Source: Volvariella volvacea V23 (lineage: Eukaryota > Basidiomycota > Agaricomycetes > Agaricales > Pluteaceae). Taken from it: a stretch of DNA of 19,814 bases. The DNA lies in NCBI GenBank assembly GCA_000349905.1, contig KB722743.1, forward strand, positions 743,921 through 763,734. Reading direction: 5' to 3'. This document shows, one piece after another, positions 7,904 through 17,835 of this stretch (positions within the stretch are counted from its first letter, which is position 1; the number at the start of each line of letters is the position of its first letter). The notes below the pieces were generated by a model, which saw nothing but the letters and a program-made list of their open reading frames with translations, was not told the origin of the DNA and made no database searches. Both the position numbers and the translations under genes were made by a program.

Positions 7904-9595
7904 CTAAGAGAGCAGGATGAGGAACTGCAGGTTGTGAGAGAGGTATGTTGGCTTTTTAGCTGGCCAGAGATTCAGGCCATAACCTACAGCCACCACACTT
8001 TCTACAGGAACATCAACCCCACTGGCCAAGTAGAAGGGCCTGGACTCCAGTGAGGCAACTGCTTATCTGTGAAGGTAAAAAAATGGCCCTCTGAGGCCCT
8101 GCCATCATAAAGAGGTACTATAACAGAGTCAATAAACTTAAGAAAGAGATACAAAAGGGAAATACATTACCAGTTTCTGCAAACTCCCTGGCCATATTGT
8201 ACACCCCAGCAGGTGCCTTGCCCTTAGCTCTTCTTTGGAAAGACTGAGCTTTGGCCTTGGCAGACAAGAAAGGAGAGGTGTAATGGGAACTCCCTACAAT
8301 TGAATGAGATAAAATGAAGAAAAGAGATAAATTGGAAGACTTACTAGCATTGGCCTGGAATGCCTTGTTCAATGCAGTAGACACAGCACCTATAACAAAA
8401 ATAAGTATGAGGATGAGGGAGAAAGGAAAAGACTTACTGTTGGAGCTCTTGGGCCAGCTTCTTCTGGAGGTCAGATTCAGGCCCTGGTAGATGCCATTGC
8501 TGAAAGAGATGACAAGCTGCTCCATGCCCACTGCATTGGCCCAACCAGCAGCTATTAGAGGAAGCTCATGCTAGAAAGGCAGAATGGTGACCTGCCTGAG
8601 CTGGTACTTTTTCTCATTCTCTTGTTTGTAGCCTCAATGGGACTAGTGACCCTGCACCTCTGAACAATGCCCAGGATGATACCAATTGCTGGCTTGGTGG
8701 TCTCAGAGAGGTTGACTTGAACCCTTGCCCTCTCCACAGTGTTGGAAGGAAGATGGGCCATGTTGACATAGCAGCCTGAAGTCTTGAATGCCAGTCCAGC
8801 CAGAATGCACCTGGTCAGAAACAGAGGTAAGCAAGAAAAAGCAAAAGAAAACAATAAAAAGACATTACTTTTTGACACCCTCATCAAATTCAGGTTTGGA
8901 TACAAGTGTTCCATAGTCTAAGCTGATCTCATATGCTTAAGGCTTGGATGAGGTATAAGAGCCTATTGGAACCAGTCTAGATATGAGAAAGAATAAGCAA
9001 AAAGTAAGAAGAAAGAGAATTAAAACTTACCTGTCAAGTCTAGGGGTGGACTGGTAGATGGGGACCAGATCAGGATGCAAGGGTACAGTGTTATTATCCT
9101 TCTCCATGGTATCCTCATTGTCCTCAATCCCATGTCTAGAAGGAGAGAATCAATATTAGCAAGGACTGAATATAGTAAACTTACACCTGAGAGAAGGAGG
9201 CTTGAGCTTCTCTAGGCAACAGCACTTCATTGGAGGAAGAGTTGGAAAACTTGGCAGTTGGACTAGACAAGAAAATTGAAACTGAATGAATATAAACAAA
9301 GGATGAAAGCTTACCTTGGTTTAGTTGAGAACTCAGTAGTACTCTCACTAGTCACCTACAATCACCCTCATGCAAAGCCAGAGTCCCAGCTTACAGGAAA
9401 TGAGGCAAGCTCAGGTTGATGATGATCATCTAGGTCAGTCAGACCAATCTGATCTTGAGCTTGTAATTTGTATTAATCACTACTTTAAGCATCTGACCAA
9501 AATACACAAATTGAGAATCAGATGCTGGATTCACCTGAATATGAATTAAGGACACCATGTCCTACCAGGAAGTCATCAACAACAATGGGTAGCAT
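7904..9595 (-). pseudogene. multi-exon gene of unknown function, damaged
   Basis: Not recognised by function. A series of exons joins through good fungal introns: GTAAGC...TGTAG at 9394-9356, then 9314-9263, 9184-9136 and 9030-8977, GTAATG...CCAG at 8868-8811, then 8437-8390, 8344-8294 and 8171-8118. The joined frames give an acidic Ser/Thr-rich N-terminal part, a middle block (YEISLDYGTLVSKPEFDEGV, then YVNMAHLPSNTVERARVQVN), a coiled-coil-like KKYQLRQ...SDLQKKLAQELQQ stretch, and a C-terminal block (VPLYDGRASEGHFFTFTDKQ ... VESVVAVGYGLNLW ... LSHNLQFLILLS) ending at TAG 7906-7904. Damage: an in-frame TAA near 8933, frame changes near 8620, 8390 and 8040, and a 21-base GTCACC...CTAG interruption near 8590. 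The start (ATG at 9595-9593) is a guess. Its C-terminal block looks like a family I associate with agaricomycete genomes, without a known role. Confidence 0.55.
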
Positions 9596-9689
9596 TTCCT
9601 TCTATCAGATTTGCTCTTGTTTATACATCTCTATATATCTTTACAGTAGACATTTATCTATTTCCATCTGCATCTCCAAAACAGAGAGC

Positions 9690-11100
9690 AGGAAAGAAGA
9701 GAACAAGGGTTCAAAGGTCAAATACTATAGGATCTATTGACCTATCTGAATCTCTAGAGTCCTCAATAAGGCAGACAGGTCTAAGAGGGAAAGGAAGGCA
9801 GAAGAGAATGCTAAAGAGAAGAAAATGGGCAGGGAAAAAGAACAGCAGACAGGTACTGAGAAGGATCTTGAGGAATTGAAAAGGTCTACTAAAGGAAAGG
9901 AAAAGGAAAAGGGAAAGGGAAAGGCAGGAGCAGGAACACAACCAGATGGTGGTGGTGGTGGTGTGGTAGGAGGAATAGTGGTTCAAAGGTTAACAAGGAG
10001 ATGCCTGCCCTTGCACAGGACTTCAGAGCCTTGTATGGTGGTGAGAATTTAGGAGGTGAACCTGAGGAGGAGGAGCAAGATCCTTCTAGAATTTCAGATC
10101 CACTGGTCCTAGGTTCAGCTGCTGGGACACTGATGGTTAGGATTGCAAGTCAATGCAGGCTCATCATGATTTCATCAGAACAGCAAAATGCAGAAATTCT
10201 ACCTGCTGTGCAAGAAGCCATTAGAACTATCACATATCCTAGCTGGAGTTTCTCAGCTTCCAGTTTATTCTGAATCACTGGACCACTTGGACCACTTGGG
10301 AAAAGTTGCTTCAACTTGCCTAGTTGAAGAGAGGAATATGTCTTTAACTCTCTTCTCACACATGATAAATCTGATATCCTTCAGATTGTCTGTGCACAGG
10401 TAAGTGTCAGATTAGCTATTTGAATGTTGGCATTGACAAAAGCTTGCATTTTGAACAGTTCAATGATCTCCTATCCTGATCTATATAAAACCAGGGAGGA
10501 TGTTTTGAAGGAACTAGTGAATAAGCATCTGGTCAAGAATATCAAGAACACAAGACAGTTATAGAGACTGGTCTCTCAATGTGCCAAACTTTGCCTGTTG
10601 TTTGGAGGAGGTGAGTGGGGCCTTAAGCTTCAATTCCTGTCTGATGTTGTCACTAGGAACTATATACTTTCTTGCTGTCATAGCCAGTGTCTGCAGCAAG
10701 CAAGATCTCTATAGCATTACTAGAGATATGGCATATAAAATGGCAGCAATCTTGAGGTACCCACCTGAGGGTAAGTATAAGTCACCTTTTCTGCTGTTTA
10801 TCAGCAAATTTGATTTCTGTACAGGTAATGCCTATGGACAGCTAGTTATAAAAGACATCATAGCAGCAATTGATTCTCTAAGAAGGAACTCTCCTATTAA
10901 GCTGTCAAGCTTTTTCAGTCAGAAAGCCCAACTTGCACTCTATGCCCCTGCAATTTTAGACTGTAGGAATATTCTCAAATCTGATTCACTGTTGGATACA
11001 GTCAAATATGAGTCAGTGGTTCTTCATTCTCTATGATCTCCTGCCTTGACAGTTCAATTCAGCTGTTTTGTTCAGGGCAGAAGTCTTAGCATCTGGAAAA
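9690..11100 (+). pseudogene. multi-exon gene of unknown function, damaged
   Basis: Divergent partner of the preceding minus-strand gene. The 5' part (about 9760-10000) encodes a Lys/Glu-rich charged segment followed by a Gly/Val-rich stretch. Then MPALAQDFRALYGGENLGGE starts an acidic stretch, and next come short exons: one ending at the GTAAGT donor at 10400, one from about 10460 encoding MISYPDLYKTREDVLKELVN and, past an in-frame TAG near 10563, GEWGLKLQFLSDVVTRNYI. A later one after GTAAGT...TACAG at 10771-10825 encodes NAYGQLVIKDIIAAIDSLRR and KAQLALYAPAIL. Stops and frame changes remain after splicing, so I call it a pseudogene. It may be the 5' part of the dioxygenase-like gene downstream, since same-strand exons continue to 11424, but this is not shown. 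No domain recognised. Confidence 0.4.
9890..9972 (+). repeat. low-complexity purine tract and GGT microsatellite
   Basis: 9890-9932 is an A/G run built from AAAGG units; 9944-9966 is a (GGT)n-like run. Both lie in the charged and glycine-rich coding part of the plus-strand gene and probably vary in length between strains. Confidence 0.7.
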
Positions 11101-11160
11101 CCTGTCTTGAGCCTTGTATAGGTTAGTTCAATTCAATAACCTTCTCTTATCTTTTAATTC

Positions 11161-11424
11161 CTGGTTAGGTCAGCAACCATCAGTTATACCAATACTTTCA
11201 GGGAAATCAGAAGCACCTCCTTCCTTGGTGATTCAGACAAAGTTTAATCCTGAGCTAGAGACCAACAAGAAGGTCATCTTTCCCAGAGGTGCTGATGGCC
11301 ATGATGAAAGGCAGAGAATCACAGAGGAAATTAGGTTACAGGCCTCAAAAAAAGCAGTGGAGAGAAGGGAGAGATGGAAGAAAAAAGGAAAAATGCGAAG
11401 GCAGGAATGTGAGATACTTATGCA
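11161..11424 (+). CDS. 2OG-Fe(II) dioxygenase-like gene, 5' part (exon before gypsy-2)
   Basis: An acceptor (TTAG at about 11165-11168) is followed by an open exon with QQPSVIPILSGKSEAPP and then a highly basic helix-forming end: DERQRITEEIRLQASKKAVE, followed by an Arg/Lys-rich run and QECEIL. The exon meets a consensus donor, CA|GTAAGTATT, at 11424/11425, exactly where gypsy-2 begins. Spliced to the acceptor TTTTTATAG at 17950-17958, the frame continues without a stop into the dioxygenase-like part. A related 80 bp copy of this exon lies inverted inside gypsy-2. The gene start upstream was not found. Confidence 0.45.
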
Positions 11425-11540
11425 GTAAGTATTATGATTATGACACAGACTAGATGTAAATAAGAGGCTGACGTTCCACAGACTATATATGTTTCACAGA
11501 CATGAAAGATGAAGACGAATTTGCTTTTACCCATTTTTCA
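11421..11540 (+). repeat. 5' terminal repeat of gypsy-2 (~120 bp)
   Basis: It matches 17844-17958 from AGTATTATGATTATG (11428) to ACCCATTTTT. Differences in the shared part look like transitions, several of them CpG-to-TpG/CpA: GACGTTCC against GATGTTCC, GACGAAT against GACAAAT. The proposed left edge TGCAGTA is uncertain because the first 7-8 bases do not match the right copy; the right edge ends CA. At about 120 bp it is short for a Ty3/gypsy LTR. The ATG at 11502, which opens the gag frame, lies inside it. Confidence 0.7.
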
Positions 11541-12895
11541 CTATCTTCTAAATCCTCGAATGACAGAACCCCCTTCCTCAATTTCTCTCCTCCACAAACT
11601 GGTGACCATGCCAGGGAGTTCAGTATTCTGTTCCATGGGTTTAAACAAGACTACCCACCTAGGTCGATAAGGAACAGTCATCGATCTATCAAGCTTCAAG
11701 ACATGTCATCAAGGGTGGAACCTTGTAGTCGCTCAGTGTCTTGCTCACCTTCGATGACTCCGGTGTTGCAACCTTCAAGTTTATCAACACTAGGAACATC
11801 TGAGTCCCCTTCCATGGCGCCTTCGACATCAAGAGCCAAACCATCAAGTCAGCCTCAAGGTCAGCTGCAGGGCTCACTTGGTCAGCTGCAAGTCCAATCT
11901 CGTGTCATGACAGAGGAGGGGGTCATGGATATGAGGTTATGTTTTCCTATGCCCATTCCTATGAGTAGGGATGCACCGCAATTTAATGGAAAGGATGTCA
12001 AGATGTTTCTTGATTCATTAGAAGCATGTGCAGATGCGGCAGGAATTCCCTTCTCAAGTTTGCCATGCTATCTGTTGCGGTATTGCTTGAAGGATGTTTG
12101 TTGGAACTTGTCAAAGGATAGGGCATTGAATACCAAAGATTGGACAGCACTGAAGGAGTATTGGATGGATTTGTATGACGGCAAGGATAAGAAGAAAGAA
12201 CTTACTGTCTTTGGTCTTCAGCGTTGGGTCTTGAAGCTGAGTAGCATGAATAAAATGAATTCCTTGGCCACCATGAATCACTATTACCGGAATTTTAAAG
12301 CTTTTGCTCAAGTCTTGATTGACAAGAAAGAACTCACAGATAAGATGAAGGACACATTATTTTACCAAGGGATTCCTAAGAGCTTCAAGATTGGATTAAC
12401 CCATACATTCTGCTAGATCGACTTGATGCCAGCAATCCTTACCTGATGGATGAGGTTTATTGTTTGTTGATTTGGGTATTTGAGTTGTGATTGTTTGATT
12501 TGGAATGGAACAGCAAGTTTGACGTAGACTATATGTTGGATGAAGAAGAAGATAGGGATGACAAAGGCAGGTTCCCATTTAAGGCAGTCAAGTTTAATGT
12601 GAAGAAAGAATCACACAAAAGAATTCAGCTACCTGGTCATTTGGATATGGTCAAGCCATCTGTAAAATACGTTCCTTCCATACTGGTTCGCAATTCTGTG
12701 AAAGACGGAACTATTGAAGCCTTGACAAGGCACGTTGATCAGTTAGCTGTGAAGCAGAAGGAATTATTGACCTTATTTTGGAATTCATGCAATCGCTATC
12801 CTTCAGAGCCAAGGAAGTGTTATGTTTGCAATTTTGAGCGTGAGCAACATCGTTTGGGAGTGATGAATTGCCCCAAAGTGCCTCTTTTGGTTTAG
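11502..12895 (+). pseudogene. gag: gag of gypsy-2, broken
   Basis: Capsid-like protein of the element. The first frame (11502-12416, 304 codons) begins inside the terminal repeat. The natural start is more likely the ATG at 11715, heading a Ser/Pro-rich leader; then comes MPIPMSRDAPQFNGKDVKMF, a typical gag N-terminal block, with W-x-A-L-K-E-Y-W and RWVLKLSS further on. TAG at 12414-12416 and a frame change interrupt it. It resumes at 12491-12895 with an acidic linker and ends in a knuckle-like CYVC...H...C motif at 12818-12871. There the spacing is C-x2-C-x6-H-x6-C instead of the usual C-x2-C-x4-H-x4-C, so RNA binding may be lost or atypical. Confidence 0.75.
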
Positions 12896-13647
12896 GAGGG
12901 TTTGGTGAAAGAATGATATGGTCATCTTTATCGCACGAAGGATGATTCTGAGATAGATCTGGCAGTGGGGTCTGTTGTGTGGTGTCTTAGAAATGAAGCT
13001 TGAGGGGAACAGCGAGATAGGCCACCCCATTTCTCAAGTTCTGTCTGCTATCATTACGACTATGGCAGATTGTCAGGTTGTAATGCCTTTAGAGTTGCTA
13101 GCCGCAGATGTTTCAATGGTGATCACATGCATGGTGCTAGTGGACACGGTCTTGATGGGAAGGAGAAGGCTTCTGGCGAGAAGCTGACTATATGGCTTCC
13201 AACTAGACTGACAGTTTGAGAACATGAGATGCCGGGTGATAATGTGCCATACCAAAACACAGAAGATGCGTGGAGGAAGAAGAAAGAGAGTAAACTTAAA
13301 CATCATGTCAGCAAAGCTGATGACTGGAAGAAGAGAGATAAGTCCTATCAGTTTGTTATGCCAATTCAATGTCAGGTGGAGGTCCAGTGAGTTGAAGAGA
13401 AGATTTTGGACTCTGTTGTGAACGTCTCGGTTAGGGAGCTCATTGGAGTGTCTCCTGATCTTCAACAGTCTCTTGCGACTTTGACTTGAGCACAGAAGGA
13501 TTATATGTCAAAGGTGGTAAAATTTGGGACAGAAGACAGCAAATACAGCACATCAAAAGTCAATATGGCATATGATCCGAAAGAAGAAAATAGGACCTAC
13601 TCCAGCGCTATAGTTCCACCATTTCAATTACCCCTACTTCTGTTCTG
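12896..13647 (+). pseudogene. gypsy-2 gag-pol linker, multiply broken
   Basis: Between gag and protease the coding trace survives only in pieces: a CYHYDYGRLSGCN-like segment near 13045, a Lys/Asp-rich segment with DAWRKKKESKLKHHVSKADD near 13268, and VEEKILDSVVNVSVRELIGV followed by SPDLQQSL near 13393-13475. At least four in-frame stops separate them. The last piece resembles the region that usually precedes the protease in this group of elements. Confidence 0.5.
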
Positions 13648-14004
13648 TTGTTCGCGATGACGACTAGTTACTTTAAAGGAAAGTTGGGTAATGTTCCAAT
13701 GGTATTCATAGTTGATTTGGGAAGTGAGATGAACTTGATGTCAGGTGCATTTTATGAAAAGACTTCCTTGACCTTGGATATAGATGGCCATCATTGGTTT
13801 TTGCACGGAATTAATAGTGAACTGGCGAGGTTAGCGGGATGTGTACGCAATGCTCTGATCGAGATAGGCGGCCATCATTTCAACCATCATTTCTTTGTGA
13901 ACGACAACGGGCTTGGTAGTCAAGATGTAATATTGGGTCAGCTGTGGTTACAGTGGTATGCTGCTGAAATTTCCTATGCAAAGACAGGAGCAGTTTCTAT
14001 GTGA
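13648..14004 (+). pseudogene. gypsy-2 aspartic protease domain, active site altered
   Basis: Retropepsin-like domain that would mature Gag-Pol. The 118-codon frame contains FIVDLGSEMNLMSG, where the catalytic Asp (13714-13716) is kept but the expected Thr or Ser of D-T/S-G is Leu. A second hallmark, DVILGQLWLQWY, near the end corresponds to the I-L-G flap-side motif of this family. The family's active site needs D-T/S-G, so I infer an inactive enzyme. The frame ends at 14004 and is out of register with RT. Confidence 0.75.
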
Positions 14005-14607
14005 GTGTGGAAGAGTGGAAGTACTGAGTGCGCCCATGGTTAGAAGATGATGCCTACAATTTCAATTCAGTTATGCATCCAGATGCCAAGAGAAATGCAG
14101 ACCATTTGGTGTTACATTGCAAGCAGTCGCATGCATGGGTTGAGGAACTTCCAGAGAACAAGATGAAAAACTAGCAGTGGGTACATTGCCTAGCAAGAAT
14201 TTTCCTTCTTGTGTGCCCAAGCCAGTGCTAGGACGTTGGTTTCATTGCTTGGTTGGAGAATATGTTTATGAGGATATGTGCATTGAAGTTTTGGATTTGG
14301 ACCCACTGGATTCGTATGATCAAGTTTTGAAGGCATTTAAGAACGCAACAAGTATCAAAGACAAGTTTTTGCCAACTGTTTGGACCACAAGAATACAACA
14401 AGATATTAGTATAGTGCGAGCCACAAGAAAGAAGTACAAGCCAGTTGATAAGAAAGTTCGCCCAGTTCCATTTTCTATGCTGAATTCAAGAGTAGTTGTG
14501 TATAAGGAAGTTAAGATTATGCCACTGGACGTGTTGCCCCTCGATCTGCCTTCTTGTTCTGCCTTTAGACCACATGCTAATGGACCAAGAAAAGATTTGA
14601 TTTCGTT
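14005..14607 (+). pseudogene. gypsy-2 protease-RT linker
   Basis: After several stops (14005-14176) a frame at 14177-14611 is open for 144 codons. It encodes an acidic segment (LDLDPLDSYDQVLKAFKNAT) and then a Lys/Pro-rich stretch (KYKPVDKKVRPVPFSML), which commonly sits just before RT in this group. It overlaps the RT frame by four bases at 14608-14611, and the true join probably lies there. Confidence 0.5.
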
Positions 14608-15522
14608 ATGAACACAGTGCTGAAGAATTTTTTGCAAGAATGCAAGTTGGACTTGTTGGCTGCCGTTATTCAGGATAGAGAATTAGTGTTTGCCTTTTGC
14701 GATTCGGAGCGAGGAACATTTTCTAGCAAGTATTATGAAGATTATGTCTTACTTGTCGTTCTCCATAAACCTTGGTTTGAATCTCCAGTGGTTGTGGCAT
14801 GCGCAATTCGGGACTTGACAAGACAGAAGACAGAAGAACAATTGGAGGCTGGAAAATTTGAGGTTTCGGTGGCATTTTATTGCTCTCAAATATTTCCTGT
14901 TGTGAAGAAGGACAGCTTGATTAGATTGATTCAAGACGTACAAGAGTTGAATTCAGCGCTACTCTCACAAATTGACGAGTTTGCTGAGAATTTTGCTGGT
15001 CGAGTGATATACAGTTTAGGAGATCTATTTGCAGGTTATAATGGAAGGAGGTTAGCAGAAGAGTCAAGGCCACTTATCACCTGCCATTCCTTGATAGGTC
15101 CCATTCATAGCACTGATTTACCCCAGGGTGCGACAAATTCGATGCCAGAATTTCAGCGCTGTACCATGCATTTATTGAGAGAGGAGATCCCAAATAATGG
15201 GGATGTATTTGTGGATGATGTTGGGATGATGGGCTTATTGACAACTTACAATGATGAAGAACTTGCCCCTGGGATTTGCCATTTTGTTTATGAATATGCG
15301 ACAGTTCTGGATCGCTTTTTGGCATGGTTTATTGAGGTGGAAGTTATGTTATCTGGGTGGAAGATGGTGTTAGCAACGCCAAAACTTGAGATTGTCAGAT
15401 GTATGGTTGATAAAGATGGTTGTCACCTGAAGTGCAGCATGGTTACAAAAATTTTATGTTGGCTGGAACCTATCTCGTTAATGGAATTGTGTGGCTTTCT
15501 AAAAACGACAGGAGTTGGTTGA
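14608..15522 (+). pseudogene. gypsy-2 reverse transcriptase domain
   Basis: RNA-dependent DNA polymerase region, 304 codons open. The catalytic residues look intact: first Asp in YSLGDLFAGY (residue 139, bases 15022-15024), and the FVDD form of the Y-x-D-D box at residues 201-204 (around 15208-15219). LPQG at 171-174 and FQRC further support RT. The thumb-side segment includes LDRFLAWFIEVEVMLSGWK and GFLKTTGVG near the end. Between ELNSALL and EFAENFAG about ten residues expected in relatives appear to be missing. The frame stops at 15522, before RNase H, and the connection is broken by a stop and frame change. Confidence 0.85.
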
Positions 15523-16211
15523 AAGTGGATAAAAGAATTCTTAATCATCATGAAGCTGTTAACCAGCTTGTTGTGCAATAATTGACCATTTGAGTTTGGG
15601 AATGATGAATGGAGTGCATTTCAGATTTTGAAGAATAAAGTGTCAACTGTGCTGGTGTTGGTAAAACTGGATTATGGGAAAGCTAGGGCATACTGGTCAA
15701 ATTAAGCAGATAATTTGGATGGACTTGTCGTCTTGGCGGTCGATTCCTGCGCACATGGAGCCAGATGGGTGTTATATCAATATCAAGAGACCAACAGAAA
15801 ACCTACTCTTTTTGGCTCTTGCACTTTCAACAACATGGAATTTCATTACTCCCAGCCAAAGCTGGAACTTTATGGTTTCTTCTGCGCTGTTAAGAACCTT
15901 CACCATCACATTTGGGGAATACATTTTCGAGTGAAAGCTGATGCATCATTTTTGAAAGTGATGATTGCAAGCCCTGCAGACCTACCTAACACACCCATGA
16001 CTTGTTGGGTAATGTATTTGAATTTGTTTGATTTCGAGTTAGTGCACATACCTGCCAACCGTTATTGCATACCGGATGGGCTGTTTTGTTGCCGATGTAG
16101 TGAGGAGAATTCTGAAGAGGAGCAGGATATCAATGATTGGTTGGACTGCACTTTGGGAGCGGAGGAATATGTCACTAGTAAAGTTAAGGATGTGATCAAA
16201 AACGTCATGCC
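15523..16211 (+). pseudogene. gypsy-2 RNase H domain
   Basis: Ty3-type RNase H that would degrade the RNA strand. From about 15703 the frame is open and contains VVLAVDSCAHGARWVLYQY (catalytic Asp at 15742-15744), KLELYGFFCAVK (Glu at 15865-15867) and KADASFLKVM (Asp at 15940-15942), then FDFELVHIPANR, the usual end of this domain. The three acidic residues are preserved. Upstream (15523-15702) the RT connection is broken by stops. At 16208-16211 the frame runs into an 80 bp insert; without the insert it would continue into the integrase N-terminal region. Confidence 0.8.
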
Positions 16212-16291
16212 TTCTGTGCAAGTATCTCACATTCCTGCCTTTGCATTTTTCCTTTCTTCTTCTGTCTCCCTTCTCTCCACTGCTTTTTGCC
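16212..16291 (-). repeat. 80 bp insert in gypsy-2, inverted copy of host exon
   Basis: On the minus strand it reads GGCAAAAAGCAGTGGAGAGA onward and matches plus-strand 11347-11424 closely, with a few substitutions and small indels. It encodes in that orientation a KKKGKMQRQECEILAQ-like peptide against KKKGKMRRQECEILMQ in the exon. It is bounded by TGCC at 16208-16211 and TGCC at 16288-16291, like a 4 bp target duplication. Removing one TGCC plus the insert joins ATG-CC to A-TTG in the same frame. It ends within a few bases of the exon's splice donor position. Confidence 0.75.
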
Positions 16292-17387
16292 ATTGAAGAT
16301 TTTGAGTTCTGTGAGGTACCAGTGTGCGCCCCAGAGGATGTTTTGTGTGTTGTGTGTGGAGGAGGAAAGAGTGTTGAATGGAGTTTTGTTGGGTGATGAA
16401 GTAATGGATTTGGAAATGAGGACTAGTTTGGCCACTGCAGATGGTGCGGTATCAAACAAATATCTGCACCATGCACATGCAATTTGTGAAGATGATACAC
16501 CAGCCAATTGGGATGCACACCTCAAATTCCTGAAACACAGTGAAGTGCCTCAAGAACTGATGAACAATGTCACAAACCTATGATGATTCGTTAGAAAGAT
16601 GAGAAATTTCATCATCTATGGAGAATCAGCAAGTCTTCTGTTACACCTTGACTAGTCATTGTCAACATCAATCGTCACAAGGAGTTAATGGCCAATGCTC
16701 ACAATACCTTAGGACACTGTGGGCGCAATTCTATTTTTAAGATGCTGCTCAACTGGTATTATTGGCCCAATATGTACAACAATATTGCCTGGTTCATTTG
16801 CTCATGCAATATCTGTCAGTTGCACTCTCATGTTCAGCCAAAAGTAATGATTTCTGCAACATCACACTCTGCGATCTTGCAACGGTTTGATCTCAACATG
16901 GTTTATATAAAATATGGATGAAACAGGAAGAAGTTCTTGTTGCAAGCTGTTGATTCTGCCACAGGATGGGTCAAAGCACAGGTGGTATGCCACAAAACTT
17001 TTAACCAATGGGCAAAATTCATTTTTGGAAGACATACTTTGTTGATTTGGTATTATCCCCTTGTTCATGGTCGATAATGGTTCCAAGTTCAAAGGCACAG
17101 TCAAAATTCTTTTTAACAAGTACAGTATCACTGCTCACATTTTCTTGCCTTATTACCCCCAGGGCAATGCGACTGTAGAACAAGCACATCAGACTTTAGT
17201 CCATCCAATCTTGAAGTTTTGTCTTGAACACTCTCAGGATTGGCCACTTTATTTGCCTGCCACACTTCTCATTGTTCACTCTTCCACCAACAGGATAACT
17301 GGTTATTCACCCTATTATATGCTCTATGGACACCATCCAATTCTTTCTTTTGATTACAACGACCAGACTTGGGAAACTCTTGCATAG
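16292..17387 (+). pseudogene. gypsy-2 integrase, zinc-binding and catalytic core, inactive
   Basis: DDE integrase. A spacer frame (to 16583, with WDAHLKFLKHSEVP) leads to the H2C2 domain at 16688-16921: His at 16700-16702 and 16715-16717, then CNIC at 16805-16816. In the core, the block VYIKYG has Lys where the first catalytic Asp is expected, and is followed by a TGA at 16919-16921. VDNGSKF supplies the second Asp (17073-17075), and VEQAHQTL the Glu 35 residues later (17178-17180). Frame changes near 17030-17060 and the stop at 17385-17387 split it further. Loss of the first Asp plus stops means no strand-transfer activity. Confidence 0.8.
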
Positions 17388-17411
17388 GACAAAGTTCAAA
17401 CTTCTGACAAC

Positions 17412-17777
17412 TTGTTAGCAACTTGGATTCATCAAATTATGCATCACGATGATGCCTTGGCCAACACTCTCTCAAATCAACAAGTAACTAGAGCTCACAC
17501 CACTGCCGATTTCAACCACTGTTATGAAAGCTCTCTCACAAATGGCATCTTTACTCCCAGAACATGGATTCTCGTTCATGAAACCTGGCTTGATACCCAG
17601 CTTGGTGACCAAAGTGCTCTTCGATATTCTGGTCCTTTCATCATTTACACATATAATGACAACAATGGTTATAAGATCAAGGAACTCAATGGCACTCTTT
17701 GCTGTGATACAATCACAGCAGATCATGTCAAGATTTTTTATTATCACCCAGACTATCAAACTATACAATCTATTTAG
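17412..17777 (+). pseudogene. gypsy-2 integrase C-terminal region
   Basis: 121 codons, separated from the core by a stop at 17385-17387. It contains FTPRTWILVHETWLDTQLGD, then ALRYSGPFIIY, equivalent to the G-P-Y/F block of the SH3-like integrase C-terminus, and ends VKIFYYHPDY just before the polypurine tract. There is no chromodomain, so the element had no obvious histone-reading targeting module. Confidence 0.7.
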
Positions 17778-17835
17778 CTTTTTTTTTTCCTTTTTGCATT
17801 GTTGATGAGGGCATCAACTGAAATTGGGGGGGCTC
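17778..17835 (+). other. gypsy-2 3' end with polypurine tract
   Basis: A T-run after the stop, then GAGGGCATCAACTG and GAAATTGGGGGGG at 17820-17832 directly before the right repeat. A G-rich purine tract immediately upstream of the 3' LTR is the standard primer for plus-strand synthesis, so its position supports treating the direct repeats as LTRs. Confidence 0.65.

Noticed and set aside
5321..9600. Helitron 3' end (hairpin followed by CTRR) or captured gene segment
   Set aside because: No hairpin plus CTRR end next to an A could be defined around the Helitron fragment, so capture of the neighbouring genes by a Helitron is not supported.
9711..9986. Minus-strand 91-codon Leu/Phe/Ser-rich frame, membrane-protein-like
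   Set aside because: It is the complement of the Lys/Glu purine tract on the plus strand; the hydrophobic look is a composition effect.
10581..11036. A single 151-codon plus-strand gene
   Set aside because: It reads through clear intron signals (GTAAGT...TACAG at 10771-10825) and changes character between segments, so it is better explained as several exons plus intron.
16205..16525. Minus-strand 106-codon frame inside gypsy-2
   Set aside because: Only its end (the 80 bp insert) has coding meaning, as an exon fragment; the rest is antisense to the retroelement.
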